Shown here piece after piece: positions 6,125 through 8,916 of a stretch of DNA of 8,916 nucleotides. The notes beneath the pieces are model-generated. The model did no database searches. It was given only the letters and a program-made list of their open reading frames with translations, and was not told the origin of the DNA. This DNA is from Clostridia bacterium (GTDB taxonomy: Bacteria; Bacillota; Clostridia; Oscillospirales; CAG-272), in the NCBI GenBank assembly GCA_017958845.1, contig JAGDBW010000129.1, positions 1 to 8,916 of the forward strand, written 5' to 3'. Position 1 is the stretch's first letter, and each line of letters opens with the position of its first letter. A program made the position numbers and the translations under genes.

Positions 6125-6162
6125 CAAAGAAAAAACAGGCCGTCGGAGAGGACTCCGGCGGC
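6125..6162 (-). terminator. Intrinsic terminator after the CrtO-like gene
   Basis: On the minus strand GCCGCCGGAG, loop TCCT, CTCCGACGGC forms a ten-base-pair stem with one mismatch (6162-6153 and 6148-6139), followed by CTGTTTTTTCTTT. The stem begins 19 bases after the stop codon at 6181. This is a good rho-independent terminator and separates the acyltransferase block from the c-di-GMP block. Confidence 0.85.
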
Positions 6163-6180
6163 TTGTGTTCCGTCGCTTTT

Positions 6181-6834
6181 TTATCGGGTCGGCGTCAGGT
6201 TTGCCGGGTCGGCGGGCGGGGGAGCGGCTGGTGCGGAGGGGGTGCTGGGCGGGGGGTTTTTCTCTTTTTCGTCTTCTTTGGCCTGCGATCGACGCCAGAG
6301 GCGGAGCAGAGGCGGGGTGTTGTAGCGCAGGATCACGACGGGCAGAAAACTGAGTACAAAGTTGACCGCCGCGACCGGGACGCCGACGCCGGGGTGGCGG
6401 GACAGAGGCAGAAGGAGGATGAGAAAGCCCAGCAGCGCGTTTTCCAGATGGATGACGACGCCGTAGTTTGACTCCAACAGAAAACGGGCGAGGTAGGCGG
6501 TGTCGGTGGACGAGGCGAGCCTGTCCTTGTGAAAGTCGGTAAAGCCGCCCCACTCGGGCACCAGCGGCGTCCAGCGTTTGACGCCCAGTTTTCGCCACAG
6601 GCGGCGCTCGCGCTCACTGACCTCAAAGTTCCGTTTGCCCGGCGCGAACCAGCGCTCGGGCAGGCGCCGGATGAGCACGGCGCCGAGGGCGTCGAGGGCA
6701 AAGACGAAGGCCGTCGCGGCGACCGAACAGAGCAGGTACCACAGCCACTCGTTCAGACTGCCGGCGCGGGAGGCCAGGGCGTTGCACAAGACGATCAGGA
6801 CGTTGGCCGCCGCGATGACGATCAGGTAGAACAC
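6181..6834 (-). CDS. CrtO-like membrane acyltransferase (glycosyl-4,4'-diaponeurosporenoate acyltransferase family)
   Basis: A 217-residue membrane protein resembling S. aureus CrtO, which adds a fatty acyl group to the sugar of a glycosylated carotenoid. Two hydrophobic segments open it (about 2-20 and 31-57) and two more follow the soluble centre (about 132-145 and 150-168). Landmarks shared with CrtO are the RNFEVSERERRLWRKLGVKRW stretch (68-88), a conserved acidic/histidine pair before the third hydrophobic segment (E121, H129), and the final LPVVILRYNTPPLLRLWRR stretch (164-182). A Pro/Ala-rich tail (about 195-213) is extra. I start it at GTG 6834, because AGGAGG at 6842-6847 lies seven bases upstream and no ATG fits; the frame's upstream ATG at 7317 is deep inside the next gene. 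It overlaps the PlsC-like gene by 13 bases. With no carotenoid genes nearby, the substrate is probably another glycolipid. Confidence 0.78.
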   Translation of the reverse strand: MFYLIVIAAANVLIVLCNALASRAGSLNEWLWYLLCSVAATAFVFALDALGAVLIRRLPERWFAPGKRNFEVSERERRLWRKLGVKRWTPLVPEWGGFTDFHKDRLASSTDTAYLARFLLESNYGVVIHLENALLGFLILLLPLSRHPGVGVPVAAVNFVLSFLPVVILRYNTPPLLRLWRRSQAKEDEKEKNPPPSTPSAPAAPPPADPANLTPTR

Positions 6835-7679
6835 GGCGGGACCTCCTTTTCGGTCGTATAAACGAGGGGGGTTTTGTAAAAATCTTCGTAGATTTGCTTC
6901 CACGCTTCGTAGTTCTGCGTGGCGAGACGGCGGGCGTCCTCGCGCGCGCTCAGGGCCGGGTCGGGCCACAGCGCCGGCAGGACGTGCACGGTGTAGGCGA
7001 GGATCGGAAAGCCGTCGGGGCCGAGGCGATCCGTCTCCTCCGTGGTGATAAAGAACGGCACGACCGGCACGCCGTTTTTGACCGCGAGGCGAAAGGCGCC
7101 CTCTTTGAGCGGGCGGGGTTTTTTGTAGTTCCACCACATGCCCTGCTCGGGGTAGATCAGGATCTTTTCGCCGCGGGCGAAGAGGACCGAGACGCCCTCC
7201 ATCATCTCGCCCAGCACCCGGACGTTGCCGCTGAGCGGCAGGGTGTTGCAATGGCGGAAAAAGTAGCCGTACAGCCCGCCGAAGGAGGTGTAGTTGCCCT
7301 CCCGGATGATCTTCCACAGACGGCGGCGGCCGAGATACGGCTCGATGACCTTGTAGACCGCGTAGTTGTCAAAGGCGTTGAAGTGGTTGCAGGTGAGCAG
7401 CGCCCCCCTGTCTCGGACGGCCAGATAATTTTCGATGCCGCGCACCTCGCGGATGACGAGCGACCCCTCTTTGATGCGGTCTTCGAAAAACCGGCGGGCC
7501 CGTCGGGTGGCAAAGTACGACGCGACGCGCGAGGAGAGTTTGCGGTTGGTATAGTCCACTTCGCCCGGCCTGAGCGGACGGGTGGGCGGGTCGTTTTCCA
7601 CGTCGTGGTCAAAGAGGCCCGCTCTTTCGTATTCTTCGATGCGGGCAAGAACGTCCAGGCGGTCTTGTGCTTGTTGCAT
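6822..7679 (-). CDS. PlsC-like lysophospholipid/1-acylglycerol-3-phosphate acyltransferase family protein
   Basis: A 285-residue protein of the PlsC/LPLAT acyltransferase superfamily, which moves acyl groups to lysophosphatidate or related lipids. The catalytic H-x4-D motif is NHFNAFD (H99, D104). The second block, with conserved glycine and arginine-rich positions, is about 120-145. YPEQGMWWN (176-184) takes the place of the usual E-G-T motif, and VPVVPFFI (204-211) is the fourth block. There is no clear transmembrane helix; the charged N-terminal 70 residues may form a helical lead. AGGAG lies six bases before the ATG. The gene overlaps the CrtO-like gene by 13 bases, so the two are coupled. 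The departure from canonical EGT to PEQG points to a PlsC relative with a different acceptor rather than the housekeeping enzyme. Phosphatidic acid synthesis remains possible. Confidence 0.8.
   Translation of the reverse strand: MQQAQDRLDVLARIEEYERAGLFDHDVENDPPTRPLRPGEVDYTNRKLSSRVASYFATRRARRFFEDRIKEGSLVIREVRGIENYLAVRDRGALLTCNHFNAFDNYAVYKVIEPYLGRRRLWKIIREGNYTSFGGLYGYFFRHCNTLPLSGNVRVLGEMMEGVSVLFARGEKILIYPEQGMWWNYKKPRPLKEGAFRLAVKNGVPVVPFFITTEETDRLGPDGFPILAYTVHVLPALWPDPALSAREDARRLATQNYEAWKQIYEDFYKTPLVYTTEKEVPPCST
6842..6847 (-). promoter_or_regulatory. Perfect ribosome binding site that fixes the GTG start of the CrtO-like gene
   Basis: AGGAGG reads on the minus strand at 6847-6842, seven bases before GTG at 6834-6832. 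It lies inside the last codons of the PlsC-like gene. No ATG in the correct frame is nearby, so this site decides the start. Confidence 0.85.
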
Positions 7680-7706
7680 TTTTTGCTCCTATCCAGGGCG
7701 GCGGCC

Positions 7707-7738
7707 GCTCTCTCCGGCGGGCTGGGCGCGGAGAGGGC
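7707..7738. repeat. 10-bp inverted repeat in the leader of the PlsC-like gene
   Basis: GCTCTCTCCG (7707-7716) pairs with CGGAGAGGGC (7729-7738) with one mismatch (a G-T pair on one strand) around a 12-base GC-rich loop. It lies between the putative terminator near 7760 and the gene start at 7679. No U-run follows it, so it is more likely RNA structure in the leader than a terminator. Confidence 0.4.
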
Positions 7739-7749
7739 TCCCGGCGGCT

Positions 7750-7782
7750 CTTAGAGAAATGTGCGCCCGGGGCGGGCGCACA
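7750..7782 (-). terminator. GC hairpin with weak U-tract after the glycosyltransferase gene
   Basis: On the minus strand TGTGCGCCC, a five-base loop, and GGGCGCACA form a perfect nine-base-pair stem (7782-7774 and 7768-7760), followed by TTTCTCT. It starts 24 bases after the stop at 7807. The stem is strong but the U-tract is poor, and no promoter is obvious before the next gene. It may stop transcription only partly and so lower expression of the acyltransferase genes. Confidence 0.6.
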
Positions 7783-7806
7783 GACAAGGCGAAAAAGGCA
7801 GGGCGG

Positions 7807-8739
7807 TCACGCCCGGGCGCGGGCGAGTTCGAGCTCTTCTTCGGCCAGCGATTCGAGGTGGGCGTACTGGGTGTTGTCGCGCTCCACGTCCGCGGCGGTG
7901 TAGCCGTTGCGCAGGGCGAGCAGGCGCTTGTAGTACGGGGTCTTGCGCGCGACTTTCCAAAAGATCTCCTCGTGGGGGATGCCGCGGTAGTGCCAGGGCT
8001 TGCAGTTGATCTTGAAGTGGACGAGAGCGGGGGGCGTGGTACCCTTCTTTTCCGGGAAGGGGGTGCTGTTCCACTCGGCGGGAAAATACACGACGCGGTT
8101 GCGGCACAGGACGTTGAGATAGTCCTGGTCCTGCGTGACCTTGTAGGTGCGGCGGGCAAGCAGGTCGACAAACTGCTCCTCCAGCTTGACGCGGCGCATC
8201 TCGGCGAGGTTCATCAAAATGACGCCGGCGTTGAACACGCGCTCGCGGCGCAGGCCCAGCACCTTTTCCGCGTAGCGGCCGAACAGATCCACCCGGCCGA
8301 ACACGTCGCAGGGGACGGCGCCGAGCAGTTTTTTGCCCAGGTTTGTGCGGTAGATCTTGCAGACGTCGTCGTTGAGCAAAATGTCGCAGTCGAGGTACAG
8401 GCCCTTGTCATACTGCGGGAAGAGATCGGGGATAAAGAAGCGGTAGTAGGTGGCCTGCGAATAGTAGTCGCGCAGATGCAGGTGGGAGCCGATGGCGTTG
8501 AGCTTTCGCTCCACGCAGACAAACTCGATGTCGGCGCGCTCACAGCGGAGCGAACCGATGTTGGTGCGCTCCTCGCGGCAGAGTTTGTCGACCAGGACGT
8601 AGATCTTGAAGTAGGCGTTTTTGTCGGCGTGGTCGATCATCGACCGGATGGCGACGGACAGGCAGGGCGTGTAGTTTTCGTCGACGGCAAAGAAGACCGG
8701 GACGATCTCGGCGTTCTGCGGGATGGTTTTGCGGCACAT
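7807..8739 (-). CDS. Family 8 glycosyltransferase (GT8)
   Basis: A 310-residue GT8 enzyme, a retaining transferase that usually uses UDP-glucose or UDP-galactose to build LPS-like cores, glycolipids or protein glycans. The N-terminal nucleotide fold begins with IVPVFFAVDENYTPCL (12-27). SQATYYRFFIPDLFP (94-108) and LYLDCDILL (114-122) follow, with the metal-binding D117-C-D119. FNAGVILMNL (169-178), TQDQDYLN (202-209) and VHFKINCKPWH (240-250, third metal ligand H241) complete the family set. There is no signal or membrane segment; it probably works at the inner face of the membrane. The start at 8739 is chosen because AGGAGG lies seven bases upstream and the homology starts here. The frame is open back to an ATG at 8895, but that ATG is part of the -10 hexamer region. 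Likely partner genes are the two acyltransferases downstream. The acceptor is unknown. Confidence 0.9.
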   Translation of the reverse strand: MCRKTIPQNAEIVPVFFAVDENYTPCLSVAIRSMIDHADKNAYFKIYVLVDKLCREERTNIGSLRCERADIEFVCVERKLNAIGSHLHLRDYYSQATYYRFFIPDLFPQYDKGLYLDCDILLNDDVCKIYRTNLGKKLLGAVPCDVFGRVDLFGRYAEKVLGLRRERVFNAGVILMNLAEMRRVKLEEQFVDLLARRTYKVTQDQDYLNVLCRNRVVYFPAEWNSTPFPEKKGTTPPALVHFKINCKPWHYRGIPHEEIFWKVARKTPYYKRLLALRNGYTAADVERDNTQYAHLESLAEEELELARARA

Positions 8740-8769
8740 AGGGATTCCTCCTTTTGTGTAGAGATGGCA

Positions 8770-8784
8770 GGCGGCGGGGCCGCC
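8770..8784. repeat. GC hairpin in the leader of the glycosyltransferase gene
   Basis: GGCGGC (8770-8775) pairs perfectly with GCCGCC (8779-8784) around a three-base loop. It lies about 18 bases upstream of the AGGAGG of the glycosyltransferase gene. It could affect access to the ribosome binding site, but there is no sign of a known riboswitch fold around it. Confidence 0.4.
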
Positions 8785-8893
8785 GAAAAAGCAGGCGGAT
8801 GAGACGCGGGGCTGCGCACACACCGGCGGCGGTGAGCCGAACGCACCCGGTCGGAGCGCGGCGTATGGACGCCGGGCGTCGAAACTACGGTAC

Positions 8894-8899
8894 ATTATA
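8894..8899 (-). promoter_or_regulatory. Consensus -10 hexamer, probable promoter of the glycosyltransferase gene
   Basis: TATAAT reads on the minus strand at 8899-8894 in otherwise GC-rich sequence. A -35 box at the usual 17-base distance would fall just outside the right end of the window, so it cannot be checked. Transcription from here would give a leader of about 145 bases before the ATG at 8739. Confidence 0.5.
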
Positions 8900-8916
8900 G
8901 CGGGATGCGGCAGAGC

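Noticed and set aside
6835..7317. Upstream ATG (7317) as start of the CrtO-like gene
   Set aside because: The added 160 residues are an out-of-frame reading of the PlsC-like gene. GTG 6834 has a perfect AGGAGG.
8740..8895. Upstream ATG (8895) as start of the glycosyltransferase
   Set aside because: No ribosome site, overlap with the likely -10 hexamer, and no family similarity before residue 53.
1..8916. CRISPR array, insertion sequence or phage genes
   Set aside because: No regularly spaced repeats, transposase, integrase or phage structural protein is visible in any frame.

Overview
The window is a GC-rich stretch in which every convincing gene lies on the minus strand, so transcription runs from the right end to the left. 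The organism is most likely a high-GC member of the Firmicutes (Clostridia or Oscillospiraceae type). The evidence is the strong AGGAGG ribosome binding sites, the tight overlaps between genes, a PatB-type lyase beside a DUF3737 protein, and a CrtO-like acyltransferase, a family best known from Gram-positive bacteria. The species cannot be read from the sequence.

Right third (8899 down to about 6125): a perfect -10 hexamer at the extreme right end leads into a GT8 glycosyltransferase (7807-8739). A GC hairpin with a weak U-tract follows. Next come a PlsC-like acyltransferase (6822-7679) and, overlapping it by 13 bases and starting with GTG behind a perfect AGGAGG, a CrtO-like membrane acyltransferase (6181-6834). 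This block ends at a clear intrinsic terminator (6125-6162). One sugar transferase and two acyltransferase-like proteins suggest assembly or acylation of a glycolipid, by analogy with the CrtQ/CrtO end of staphyloxanthin synthesis. No carotenoid gene is visible here.

Middle (about 6016 down to 3807): an AT-rich promoter region, then a response regulator with a degenerate GGDEF domain and a complete-looking EAL phosphodiesterase domain (4139-5884). It overlaps by four bases (ATGA) a stand-alone Hpt phosphotransfer protein (3807-4142). Together they look like the output end of a phosphorelay that controls c-di-GMP breakdown. The sensor kinase must be encoded elsewhere.

Left third (3616 down to 311): a three-gene run made of a DUF3737 beta-helix protein (2741-3616), a MalY/PatB-type C-S lyase/aminotransferase (1578-2741, joined by a TGATG stop-start overlap) and an M14 zinc carboxypeptidase with a cytosolic-carboxypeptidase-like N-domain (371-1504). 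It ends at a perfect 12-bp inverted-repeat terminator (311-353) that can work in both directions.

Far left (1-310): no gene. The plus strand at 265-306 looks like the 3' half of a tRNA-Arg (anticodon CCT), from anticodon loop to discriminator base. The sequence before it is AT-rich, does not pair as the 5' half, and holds short direct and tandem repeats. This is what the end of an element integrated in a tRNA gene looks like, and it is the most unusual feature of the window.
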